This document shows positions 21,077 through 30,991 of a stretch of DNA of 64,000 nt, in pieces. The position numbers and the translations under genes are program-made. Position 1 is the stretch's first letter. Every line of letters starts with the position of its first letter. This DNA comes from Amorphophallus konjac. Lineage: Eukaryota > Streptophyta > Magnoliopsida > Alismatales > Araceae. The DNA lies in contig JAHNEJ010002979.1 in assembly GCA_022559845.1 (NCBI GenBank), positions 62,001-126,000 of the forward strand, written 5' to 3'. The notes beneath the pieces were generated by a model. That model ran no database searches. It was not told the DNA's origin and saw nothing but the letters and a program-made list of their open reading frames with translations.

Positions 21077-21719
21077 TGATAAACCTGACCACAGCTCTTA
21101 AATATTTCAAAACGAAAAGGCAACAAAAATGGTTGACCTAATGCACTATATGCAAATAGAGGCATAAAACACTGTTCAGCTTGTTCAGCTAGTAAAATTA
21201 TCTCATGAACAATATTATAAGTTTAAGGAGCCGTGAGTAAGAAAGTGGATATGGGGAGTCAATTTATTGGGGCAATACTTTCAAATTCTTTGAACCACAA
21301 GACCCACTCGAATTTGTCACAAGGTGGTCTTTGAGAAAGGGAGGAAAGGTTACTTAAATGTCTTATTAAAGAAAGGGGGTACACTTCATAATTTCCCAAA
21401 ATATGAGTTATGCTGATTAAATCCTGACCGCTCGTTTGTTTCATCGCGTTGGTTCACTTTTTGCTGTTGACAAAGGGGGAGAGAGAAGCTTATGTGTCAT
21501 TGTGTGCCTAGATGTGTGATGTGTGTCTAGATGTCAAGTTTACTTTGTCTACGTGTCCTCAGTGTCTTTATCCTTTTTTTTGAGTCTCTCATGTAATTAG
21601 TGCTATTGTTTTTGAAAGACACATCAAACGAATTGTCTGAATGAAATCTGTGCTATGATAGCCTTGCATGCAATATCAAATGAATTTTATAATCTGTTGT
21701 TTGTCACAATGACTCATGG

Positions 21720-21776
21720 TTGTCATCATCAAAAAGGGGGAGAATGTTGTGCATCCCTTGGTTTTGATGATGACAA
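21720..21776 (+). other. PPT and LTR start held in a 15-bp perfect hairpin
   Basis: TTGTCATCATCAAAA (21720-21734) is the exact reverse complement of TTTTGATGATGACAA (21762-21776). The 27-base loop holds the PPT (AGGGGGAGAA) and the first bases of the 3' LTR (TG at 21745). Confidence 0.85.
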
Positions 21777-23237
21777 TAGGATATGTTTGACTAATCTAAG
21801 TTCTATCTTGTTTCTTAAAGCAAATGGTTTGGTTATTTGTGTAAAGATAGTGCATTGAATTAATGCCCATTTGATGATGACAAATATGCTTTTATATACA
21901 TTTGGAACTTCAAGTCAAATCTTATAAGTTAAGCAAATTTCAGGTTCACTGAAATCCAAGTGGAATCAACAAATCAGTATAAGCGTGAAAGAATGTTTGT
22001 CGACCACTGAAGAAGCTATGGTCGACCAACGAACTCAACCAGAAAAGCATCAAGTCATCTGTCTTCTGGAAGCACCTTGGCTGTCGACCATAGCCCCACC
22101 TCTGGTCGACCACAGGAAAAGACAGAACATCAGACAGAACCAATGGCCACCTGATATTTGCCCCTTGTCGACCAGCGTCAAGGCTGTGGTCGACCACGGG
22201 GAACGCAGGTGTCAGCCAGAATGGAACAGCCGTCTGGACACAGCTCGTTGTCGACCAGAGACAGTGTCATGGTCGACCACGGGTTTTTATATCGTCCAAA
22301 ACCGAACTCTAACCGAATTCTGTTTTGGTTCCTTAAAACCTGCAGATGGTTGTTGCAGGTTGTTGGGCTGCTCAGGAGATAAGCTTCCGCACGGGAATCA
22401 AGGAAACAATCTTGCTTAGAAGTGGTCAAACTCGTTCTAACGATTGGATTTAAACCGATCCCTGTTTTCTAGCAGATTGGCGCTCGATCTGAAAATTGAG
22501 CGGGAAGAACTTTATTCTTGAAAATAAAAAGAGCTATATGAAGAATATAAGGCAACTAATCACGAAGAAGGAAGCGGTGAGAGAGCACGGAATAGAAGCC
22601 AAGGAAGATACACACAGAAGAGGAAGAAGGAGCTCTCCACCAATCAAAAATCTGCAGAAAGGTTAAAGGCAATCTCGTTGCTGCAGAAGGAAGACTTAGC
22701 TCAAGACTGTGTGATCTCCAGCAGCAGAACAATCGAAGGCAACTGACTGGAAGATCAACAGGGAGTCTAGGCTTCTTCATAAGCGTGATCAAGTCCCAGG
22801 CTGAACACCTATTCTTCTACACACGCCAATATTCAGTCCTGTCTTTCATCACCTGTTCTTATCATCTTTTCATTTCTGATTACAATTATTGTCAAGCTGT
22901 GAGGCAGCAGAATCAAGCTGTGTGTCAGCAGGTACAAGCTGTGTGTCAGCTGTGTTTTGGTTGAGATCAGAGATTCTCATAGTGAAGCCTTGCTTGAGTT
23001 AAGCAAGGGGTGGATGTAAGTCTCAGGAAGAGACTGAACCACCTTAAAAATCCTTTCTTGTGGTGTGCTTGTGTGTGTTTGATTTCCTATACGTATGCTT
23101 GCATCTTTACTATCCGCATTAGTTCTATGATTCATTAATTACCAGTAGCTCATCTAGTCGATAGTCAGTAAATTATCAAAAAGGGGGAAAGATCTATTCA
23201 CCCCCCCCCTCTAGATCTATTCAGTCCGTATCCAACA
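21745..23237 (+). repeat. SIRE 3' LTR (1493 bp)
   Basis: Matches the 5' LTR with about ten differences, including longer G and C runs near its end. Repeats the four GTCGAC pairs at 21999/22021, 22083/22105, 22167/22189 and 22250/22272, and the U5 module from 22988. It ends CCAACA and abuts Tat pol sequence. Confidence 0.93.
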
Positions 23238-23238
23238 G

Positions 23239-23382
23239 GTGGGAAAGCTGGCCCCTAATTTGGAAGGCCCCTACCAAGTGGTCGAGATGCTCGGGAAGGG
23301 GCCGTACCAATTATCTACCATGGAAGGAACGCCCATCCCTCGGACATGGAACATGACAACATTACGAAAGTTCTATTTTTGA
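23239..23382 (+). pseudogene. Tat pol C-terminus (copy A)
   Basis: 47 codons reading GKLAPNLEGPYQVVEML and IPRTWNMTTLRKFYF, then TGA. This is the extreme C-terminus of plant gypsy integrases. It begins directly at the end of the SIRE LTR, with no integrase before it. Confidence 0.85.
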
Positions 23383-24640
23383 GCATTTCTCAAACATGTA
23401 AGCTATATATGGCAACAATTTTCCTTTCATTAATGTTTTTCGTACAATAGATAGGCCACAACCAATACAGTACATATCAAAAACAAAAATACTACATCCA
23501 CTGGTACTACAACACGAGCTGATTACTCAATGCGAACGGGGCTACCACCCCCAAACCGAGCCACTGACTCTACCCGGTGTAGAAACTGGCTCGGGTAATG
23601 GGGTGGCTGACCCTGCTTGCTTGGGAAACTCAGGAAAAAGGTATCAGAGGAAAAAGAGAAAGGAAAACAAGTGAAGGCCTCCTCTGCCAACTCTTTGGAA
23701 GGAGGCCAAAGGCCGAACAGAGAGCAAGCACCTCCAAGTGGTGCCAGCAAGGACATCCTCCAAAGAGTGAAAGAAGAGGGAGGAAGTTGGTTGAAGAGCA
23801 GAAGAGGGAGAAAAACCGAACGCCCCCTGGAAGAGGTGAGAGGGGCGGTGGGAGAGGAAGACCGATGACACTGGGTCATCAGCCCTCCACGTGTCGGGCG
23901 ACAGCCCAGAGAGTAGGAGAGAGCCCGTGGTCATGCCCCTTCCTTCTTGTGCACCGCATGGCAGCGGTTCAAAAGTTGGAAAGGTGCCCGTCGCGAGGCC
24001 TCCTTCCTTCTCCTACGCTGTCCGACCCGTCCTCCTTCTTCCTCCTACGCTGTCCACCCCATCCACTTTCCTTCTCCTGAGCCGGAGCAGCAGGAACGCC
24101 TTCGACAGCAGCCTGGATCATCATCTTCCGAATCGCCCTCCATGTTTCGCTGATAATTCCCCAGCACAGAGACAGACGCTTCGCGAGAAGGGAGAAAGAG
24201 GAAGAACTGCGAGAAAAGCCTTAAGCGTTGAAGGGAGATGGAGGTGCCCTTTGGGACCTTTTATAGGCCGAAAGGGGAACCCTCGCCTTAATTAATTCTC
24301 CCCTCAAAAGAACGCTAAAGGTAGGAACCCTTCCCTAGGGGTAGTTACTCCATTTCCCTCAATAGCCCTTCCATAGGGACACGTGAAGTGGCAAGTCGTT
24401 CAAAGCATGGAAAATCGAAAAGGCGCCAGTACCACGATAGTCGCTGCACGTGAGATATCCGTAAATAAAATCCCCACCTTTTTAGCAACTGCAGATACGG
24501 TGGTCAAATCACGCCAAAAGCGATAAGAAACAGTCAACTCAGTGCTAAATATTACTGTCATTATATATCGAAAGGGCAAACCTTACATGGCAACAAAAAA
24601 GAAAAAAGAAGTGGTACATTGAGCCCATTTTTCTCCTAAT
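23383..24640 (+). other. Tat 3' noncoding region (copy A)
   Basis: No supported gene. Overlapping short ORFs on both strands at 23523-24295 show no domain. TTTATAGG near 24257 is a weak TATA-like site. Confidence 0.5.
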
Positions 24641-26911
24641 CTATGGAGATGGGGGGACTCCGAGAGCCTCGCAGCCCTTCTTGAGGCTCGGCGGTTGAAG
24701 GATCCTCAGCACCAGAAGATCTGCCCCCGATATCCTTGGCGACGGCCGGTCCATACACTGACCCCACTTATGTGGGAACTTCCTTGACCGCGCGCCCTCT
24801 AGAGGTGACCGGAGCGGGCGATCCATCTTTGGAAGCAGAGGCAGTCCTGCTCCCCCCTTCACTCAACGACGAAGAGGGAGAATCGGTGCTATCCGCGTCC
24901 GAGTCGTAGCGTTACCCGGAAGGAAAGACAAGCTCGTAGATCACCTACTGCTGGGCCTCAATGACCGCACAATGGAAGCCTTGGGTGAATCCCTTCCGTA
25001 GTCGCCGACGATAGCCTGGCTCGTAATACGAGAAGATAGCCTTCTTGAGAACTGCACGATAACCCTCCGACCTTCTATATCATTCAATCGCCTCCGCCCC
25101 AGCTCGCTCCACTTTCTTCTCAAGCTCGGAGGTCAACTGGCTGATCCTCCGATCGGACTCAACGCGAACCCGAGAGAGGGTTATCTCGGCCCCCAACTGG
25201 GCCATGATTAAACCTCCCTCCATAACCCTCTCGAAGAGTAAAGAGGGAGGATCGTGTCTGATTTCTTCCCGACTCAGCGAAGGCACCAAGGATCGGCATC
25301 GTTGATATAGAGAAGCCCGAATCGTGGAGACACCAGCCGGAGGAGGGAGAGTCCTTTCTGGAAGGCCCGGGACCGAGGCATCCCCCCCTGAGCGCCCCCA
25401 CTTTCGGGATGACTTTGCTCGGCACGGGCTGGGATGTCGCCTCGCCCTGCGCCCCACCAGCCTCGGCCGGAGATTCGGAGGCTATCGCCTCTGCCCGCGG
25501 TCTGGCAGGCTCGGTAACGGCTACCCCGCCAGCAGCAGCCGTCTCTGGCTCGATAGATGGGGGATTTAGGCGGCATATCTCTTCGGTTGAAGGCTCCTCG
25601 GCCGATCAGACCCACTTCTCAGCTGGGTGAACGACCCCCGCCTTCTTTAATCGCTTCTTCTCAATGGTCAAGGTCTTCATGGAGGACAGCAGCAGCCGCT
25701 CCTCAGAGTCCTTGCCTTTGGCCCCACGGTGCTCGGGGGCATCTCCTTGAACCACCTGCTTGCCCCTATCTCGGGCACCGGAAGGGCCCCCAGATGCTCG
25801 GGGTTCACTCAGAGTAGGTGCCTCCTCCAGGTCGGCGATCTTCTCCTCCAACGGCTGATTCCCGCTCATCATTTGTTCGCCTTGAATCTGAACAACAGAA
25901 GCCAAATCGTCAAAAAGAGGCCTACCTACCCGACCCGAAAGTAGAGACGCGGAGCCTTAGGGTTCTTACCTTGAGACGACACCGCACGGGAAGGATAATC
26001 CTTGATGTTGGCTGCAGTCATCAACTCAGCGGTCGACCGACGATTCTCCTGGAGAATCCTGATCTCCTCCTCAAGCTCTGAAGAACCGCCGCCTGCTTCG
26101 GAGGGATAGACGGATGGAAATTGACCGCCGTCAGGAAATCCCAGGGGGCGCCATCTATGGACGAAGCCACCCAAAAAAATTGGGTCTTCCACCCTTTGTG
26201 AGAAGAATCTTTGGCAGAAAGGGACACGTAGCTCCTTCCCCTCCTCGCTTGAAGATAGGAGAAGCCCTTACTTGCATGGGTCTACTCCTTCAACTCAAAG
26301 AAAGAATTGAAAAGCTCCAACAAAGTGTGAAGCCCACATGAGCGGCAGAGAAAGATGAAAGAAAAGATAAAAGTGTATGAGTTGGAGACCAACCGGACAG
26401 GAGCCAGTCGGTAAAATTGAAGTAACCGCATGACAAAGGGGTGGAGACCAAAATCGCACTTCCAAGCTAAGAGGAAAGTACAGAAGAGGCCCGAACGATA
26501 GGACACGCTAGATTCATGAGGTTGCGATGAAGAGAAAAAATACTTCCACGGTAGCCCATAATGCTTTTCCATCCTCTTCACTTTGGCCTCGCCCAACTCG
26601 CTGCGCATGGGGTGCTCAGGCTGCGGCACTAAACTCCCTGCGCCCCGTTCGGCTTCCTGCACCTCGGATACGGGATGCTGATCTACCATGGGAGAGTAAG
26701 AGGAACAGGAAAAGGAGGAAAAGAGCACTGAATTAGACGGTTCTGGAGAAGGTGGAAGCTGGCGAATCACCACCGTCATAATCTCCGCAAGCTCGGCAAA
26801 GGCCTCCGCAAGTCGCTGTTCTTCCTTATCACCCTCACGGCGCATGAGCCCTTCCGGAATATAAGTGCGATGAAGATAGAAAACCCTAAACGAAGGCGGT
26901 TTGGAACACAA
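24641..26911 (-). pseudogene. Tat antisense ORF (Transposase_28-like domain), one intron, decayed (copy A)
   Basis: Reads from 26911 leftwards. Exon 1 carries FGLHPFVMRLLQFYRLAPVR and later HKGWKTQFFWVAS...WDF, the pattern of the antisense ORF in Tat-lineage elements (Pfam 'putative gypsy type transposon'). A stop at ~26282 and a frame change near 26080 interrupt it. A plausible intron runs from GTAAGA at 25969 to TTCAG at 25888 (82 bp). Exon 2 is Glu/Lys-rich coiled coil (25887-25080), then FTQGFHCAVIEAQQ and an acidic tail to ~24641, with stops. The biological role of this ORF is unknown. Confidence 0.72.
25888..25969 (-). other. Putative 82-bp intron in the antisense ORF (copy A)
   Basis: On the reverse strand the donor is CAAG|GTAAGA at 25969 and the acceptor a pyrimidine-rich CTTCTGTTGTTCAG ending at 25888. 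Splicing joins the AVSSQ region to IQGEQMMSG. The same sites lie at 48349-48268 in copy B. Confidence 0.5.
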
Positions 26912-27150
26912 GCACGTGTAATATTTGTTGTGTAGTGGACAACGGATCTAGAGGGGAGGGGTGAATAGATCTGCCCCTCTTTTCGCAATGCAACCCTCTA
27001 TATAGCTAGTTAAAAATAATTACAGCGGAATACAACTAGCTTAGCGATGTATAAAACGATTTGCTTAGAAATATGATTTCACAATATGGATATTGAACCT
27101 AAGCATGCATCTAAAATAAATCAATCATACAATCAAACCACAACACAAAG

Positions 27151-27214
27151 GATTTTAAGGTGGTTCGGACTGAATCCCCAGTCCTACGTCCACCCCTCAC
27201 CAAATCCGGTGAGG
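27151..27214 (-). ncRNA. U5 stem-loop module of the solo LTR (copy A)
   Basis: On the reverse strand: CCTCACC...GGTGAGG hairpin, GGTGGACGTA, inner hairpin GGACTG...CAGTCC, then GAACCACC. Layout as in SIRE, with different stem sequences. The copy B counterpart is at 49531-49594. Confidence 0.6.
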
Positions 27215-27940
27215 CTCCACTAGTGCCACGCACTGAACCGCAAATCGAAAAGACCTCCGATTGCCTTCCTACTAACCACAGGTGGGGACGTCAACACCGC
27301 AGATCGGACAACTTCCGATTGCCTTCCTACTAACCACCGGTAGGGACGATCTTCAATTTCAATCGTTTGTATGAAATGAAAAAATATATATGAAAACACT
27401 CAATCATCAAACAAGATAGAGAATATGCTCAAGAAGAAAAATCTTGTCTGAGATTGCTGTAGCTTGAGTTGGATGCTTCAATGGTGTCTTCTTCCTTGAG
27501 TTGATGAAGAAGACTATGGATGTAGCTTTGATCTTCCTTTTGATCTCCTTGAGTTGATGAAGAGTTTGATGCAGTTTAGATCACCCTTGAGAGCCTTGAT
27601 TGCTTCTTGCTTCCTTGGAGGTTGAGATGGCTTCAGATCTAGGCTTGAATCCCTTGAATGGATGAAGAACTTCTTCCCGGAGTACTGTTCACAGTTACAG
27701 TACTCGAACTCCTCTCACCCTTGTAGCCTCCTTTGATCTCCCTTGGATTCATAAATGATCAACTAGGGTTTCTAACCCTCTTGCATGTGTTTTATAACCT
27801 TTGAATAGTCCTTAGACATCCCCCAGACCAGATCCACAATCTATGGAAGATTGGGTGACTTTGGGGTTAAACAAATACAAGGAAAGGGGCTGGTCTCGAG
27901 GTGGAAATCAAAGTCAAACATGGCTGTATCGGGGCTGGCG

Positions 27941-28088
27941 GTCGACCGGAGGTAGGTGGCGGTCGACCGCTACTGAGAAACACTATAGACGGATGGTCAC
28001 TGGGAATTCCGGTCGACCACCACTGAAAGAGCTACAGCCTGGAGGTTGCTGGCTGGGGCGGTCAACCGCCCCTGTGCTGGCGGTCGAC
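27941..28088 (-). repeat. GTCGAC dyads in U3 of the solo LTR (copy A)
   Basis: GTCGACCG-N11-CGGTCGAC at 27941-27967 and GTCAACCG-N12-CGGTCGAC at 28061-28088, plus a single GTCGAC at 28012. They lie about 250-395 bp from the LTR start, the same relative place as the SIRE array. Repeated at 50321-50468 in copy B. Confidence 0.8.
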
Positions 28089-28235
28089 CGCCAGCTGGGC
28101 AGACCCCGGGTCTTCCCAGTTCAGTTCGTTAACCGCTTTAGCTCCATCGCTTGTCTCCTTTAGCAGCCCGTTCATGTCTGTGGCAACACCCTTGAATGTC
28201 TTGAAGATTTATTACTGAGTCTTCAATCAAAATTT

Positions 28236-28316
28236 TGTTCCGGGGGCTCCACCCCCGGAAACCCCCGCAAGGGGCGGTGCCCCCTTGACCCCCGCGACCT
28301 GACCGCGCAGGTCGAT
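28236..28316. other. GC-rich hairpin cluster near the solo LTR start (copy A)
   Basis: Three consecutive perfect fold-backs: CCGGGGG...CCCCCGG (28240-28258), GGGGC-GGT-GCCCC (28271-28283) and CGACCTG...CAGGTCG (28295-28314). Function unknown. Same in copy B at +22380. Confidence 0.7.
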
Positions 28317-28336
28317 CCGCGTGTGAGGGCGCAACA

Positions 28337-29530
28337 TTGAGCTTTCACATTTGCCATCTCCACTTCATTCCTTGACAATTCATTGGCATATCTGTCATGA
28401 ACAAAACATCATGTATGTCAGTCATATGAGAGTTAAAACAATAATGACTTATAGTGTTTAGCTATTATCAAAACCAAGAATATCCAATAACTCAAATGAC
28501 CACAAGACGATGTCGAATGTCCCAAACCACAGGAAGACTCAAATGATCACATGGGCACAACAATATTTATCTCCCCATAAGCTTGGCGGGAAACGACGCG
28601 ACGTTCCAAACCCCAAAATGGGGGCTCCTCGGATCGACTCAAACGAGTCATCATTACGGGCGTACTCCCAGGATAGCAGCATTAAGTGGCCCATGTCGGA
28701 GATAGTTCCCCACCCAAACCGAGCCACCAACGTCATCCCCATAACCGCTACTCATCCGAGCCGAATCTTGGCTCGGGAGTAGGAGGGGGACAAGTGGAGA
28801 GGGAGAAAATATACCGCCCAAGAGCATGGCTCAACTAGGTCCAATCTGACCAAACTAGGCCCAACTCCCCAAAGTGACAGCCCCGTTCTGGGCCCACTTA
28901 CTTTAAGCCCAAAACTTACTCAGATCAGCACTTCCTAGGCGACCCTCAGGTCTGAAAGTTCGAGTGATAGATCGGTTACGAAGGCCTCGGCTGGGACCTA
29001 GCGCAGGCCATCCGAGGTACGCCCCATCGCTCGGGAGAGAACTCCGAGCGAGCGTCTTGAGCCCGGACCGACTGTTGGAAGCTTATCTGAGCATCCGTTA
29101 CGCACCCAACATGAGCGGGGAACTCCAAGGGATAAAGGAGAGCAAGAGTCCTTATGCCATAAAGAGCCCACTACAAGGACGTAACCTCCCCGAAATCCCA
29201 TCAGTACCCCGGACTCTTACGTTAAATGGCCTGCTATATAAATCCCAAGGAGACCCTCCGAAAAGGTAAGCAAGCATCCTGAGAGAAAACCACCACACCT
29301 CTTGGTGGAGAATAATCTCGCGCCCTTTCTTTCTCCTACCACCTCTCTTCGCATCCGTGCTCTATCATATTTGCTGACTTAGGCATCAGAGGGTTTTTCC
29401 CCGGGTTCTATCCCTGGGCACCTCTGACCTGTTTCCCCTCTTGCAGATTATACACGCTTGGTGACCATGACCAAAGATTCCTCCGGGGTCTCACGGCTCA
29501 GGAGCAGCGCGAGATTACCCCTCTTCACTG
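28337..29530 (+). other. Tat LTR-like region (copy A)
   Basis: No ORF with a domain. TATATAAAT at 29235-29243 is a good TATA box, followed by GGCATCAGAGGGTTTTTCCCCGGG, a pattern I associate with Tat-type LTR downstream regions. No LTR start or primer site can be fixed, because the right side joins a copia gag fragment near 29531. Confidence 0.5.
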
Positions 29531-29616
29531 AAAATAAAAAGTTGAAAAAGAAAGTTGAGCAAAATGATTCAAATTCCACATGCGAAAATTGTTTGAAATT
29601 AAAACAATAATATGAT

Positions 29617-30991
29617 ATGTGTTTGCTTGATGAAGCAATGAACAAGGAACTAATTGGTTCCTTAAGAGACGACAATAAAGATTTGTTAGCAACAATTTCT
29701 GAACTAGAAGAAAAATTGAATTCAACCAACAATGATCAGACTTCAGCTACTGAATTGATTCAAAATGAAAATCTGAAGGAACAAAATAACAAGCTGATGG
29801 TGTTGAATATTGTCATGTCAGAAAGATTAATATCTCTTGAAAAAGAAAAATATGTGTTTTCTGACAATGTTGATATCCTACTCACTCTTGAGAAAGAATT
29901 TGAAAAATACAAAAATGAAAATAAAACAATGAAAGAAAGATTTGCTATCTTGGAAAAGGAAAAAGCAGAATATGAAATTCTTAAAGCCTCTTTGGAAAAG
30001 AAAGTAAAAGGGTTGGAAAAGACTTCAGTTAATTTTGTTAAAGGCAAAGAGAGATTGAACACTCCTTTGGAAGATGAGGTGAGTATTCCTAGTAAAGGGA
30101 TAGGGTATAATTCTGAAATCAGAAATCAGCTATACTCCACCTTTGTGTGAAGCTCAAATGTTGCTAGCACTTCTACCATATCTCCAACTCGGCCAGTTGT
30201 TCAAAGAAGTCAAAAACAGAAGAAAATTCAGAAACAGAAAAATAAATTCAGAAACAAAAATTCAACAATGTGCATGTCAAGAATTTAAATGCTAATAACC
30301 ATGCTCACGAAGCCAATAATTCATGTTTCTATTGTGGTAAGCATGGTCACTTTATACATGATTGTGAATTGATAAAAGTAGATGAATTGAATATTGGTGA
30401 AATGCATGATAAGAACTTTTATGCTCAGAATTGTTCTACTAATCAGAAAAAGAATGTGAAATGTTTTCACTGTAGCAAAGTAGGACATACTGTTGCATAT
30501 TGTTGGTTTGTCAAAGGGTAAAGGAAAGCTAATTTCTATGCCAAACATGTTTATTTTTCTGTGAACCAGCATGTTTTTGACAAAAATAAATTTGTTTCAA
30601 ATGGCTAGCACATTGTGTGCTTTAACTGTGGAAAACCAGGTCATAGGGCTAGTGAATGCTGGTTAGTTGTTGAAAGATAAAATTCCATCTCATGTTTTAA
30701 TTGTGGAAAGCATGGCCATACAATCAAGGATTGTTAGCATGCAAAATAAAAGAAAATGTTTCATGATAACAATTATGGCTATTCACAGAATTTCAGAAAA
30801 CATACTTATTAGAAACCTGTGAAAAATCTAGGATGTTGTCATTATTGTGGTCAAACTGGACATTTCATGTTTGATTGTAAATTGTTGAACCTTGATAACA
30901 TGAATGTTCTGAATTCTTGGAGAACACCTAGGAGAGGTGTTACTAACCATGGAGGACCCAAGAACTCTTGGGTACCTATGTACACAAAATA
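29617..30991 (+). pseudogene. gag fragment with five zinc knuckles (copy A)
   Basis: Segment 29617-30150 is coiled coil with a GIGYN motif; 30270-30521 holds CFYCGKHGHFIHDC and CFHCSKVGHTVAYC. Three more knuckles follow after stops (CFNCGKPGHRASEC, CFNCGKHGHTIKDC, CHYCGQTGHFMFDC), then NSWVPMYTK and TAA ending at ~30991. A 1-bp deletion near 30248 puts the two segments in different frames here, while in copy B they share a frame. Confidence 0.82.

Larger units (their letters stand above)
19952..21730 (+). other. SIRE post-pol region
   Basis: SIRE elements often carry an env-like ORF here. The longest ORF (20054-20506, 150 aa) overlaps three GTCGAC dyads, has one hydrophobic stretch near its end and no recognisable domain, so I do not call it env. 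Two related stem-loops lie at 20936-20996 and 21015-21076. GGGGGAG tracts occur at ~20496 and ~21475. Confidence 0.7.
12994..23237 (+). mobile_element. SIRE-lineage Ty1/copia element, near intact
   Basis: 10.2-kb element: 5' LTR 12994-14482, PBS, gag, pol in copia order (protease, integrase, RT, RNase H), 1.8-kb post-pol region, PPT and 3' LTR 21745-23237. LTRs start TGTTGTGC and end CCAACA. By eye the two LTRs differ at only about ten positions, so insertion is recent. Five-base flanks TGTCG and GGTGG do not match, so the ends seem to come from different insertions or one flank was replaced. Both large ORFs lack internal stops and key catalytic residues are present, so it may be functional. 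Confidence 0.93.
26926..28336 (-). repeat. Reverse-strand copia LTR, solo (copy A)
   Basis: On the reverse strand it begins TGTTGCGCCC (28336) and ends CACAACA (26926). It carries the same U5 module as SIRE (27151-27214), a TATA-like TTATAAAAC (27797-27789) and GTCGAC pairs in U3 (28088-27941). No primer site or PPT adjoins it, so it is a solo LTR. The five-base flanks (ATATT, TTGAG) do not match. It interrupts the region upstream of the antisense ORF. Confidence 0.78.
23238..29530 (+). mobile_element. Tat-type Ty3/gypsy element, 3' part (copy A)
   Basis: Holds the last 47 codons of pol (23239-23382), a long 3' noncoding region, a reverse-strand ORF typical of Tat elements (24641-26911), an inserted copia LTR (26926-28336) and LTR-like sequence with a TATA box at 29235. 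Everything upstream of the pol C-terminus is missing here but present to the left of copy B. Confidence 0.8.

Noticed and set aside
23523..24295. Overlapping ORFs of 83-160 codons on both strands in the Tat 3' region
   Set aside because: GC-rich sequence with open frames on both strands and no domain. Identical in copy B only because the segment is duplicated.
26921..28341. Target site duplication around the reverse-strand solo LTR
   Set aside because: Flanks ATATT and TTGAG do not match even when the ends are shifted by a base or two.
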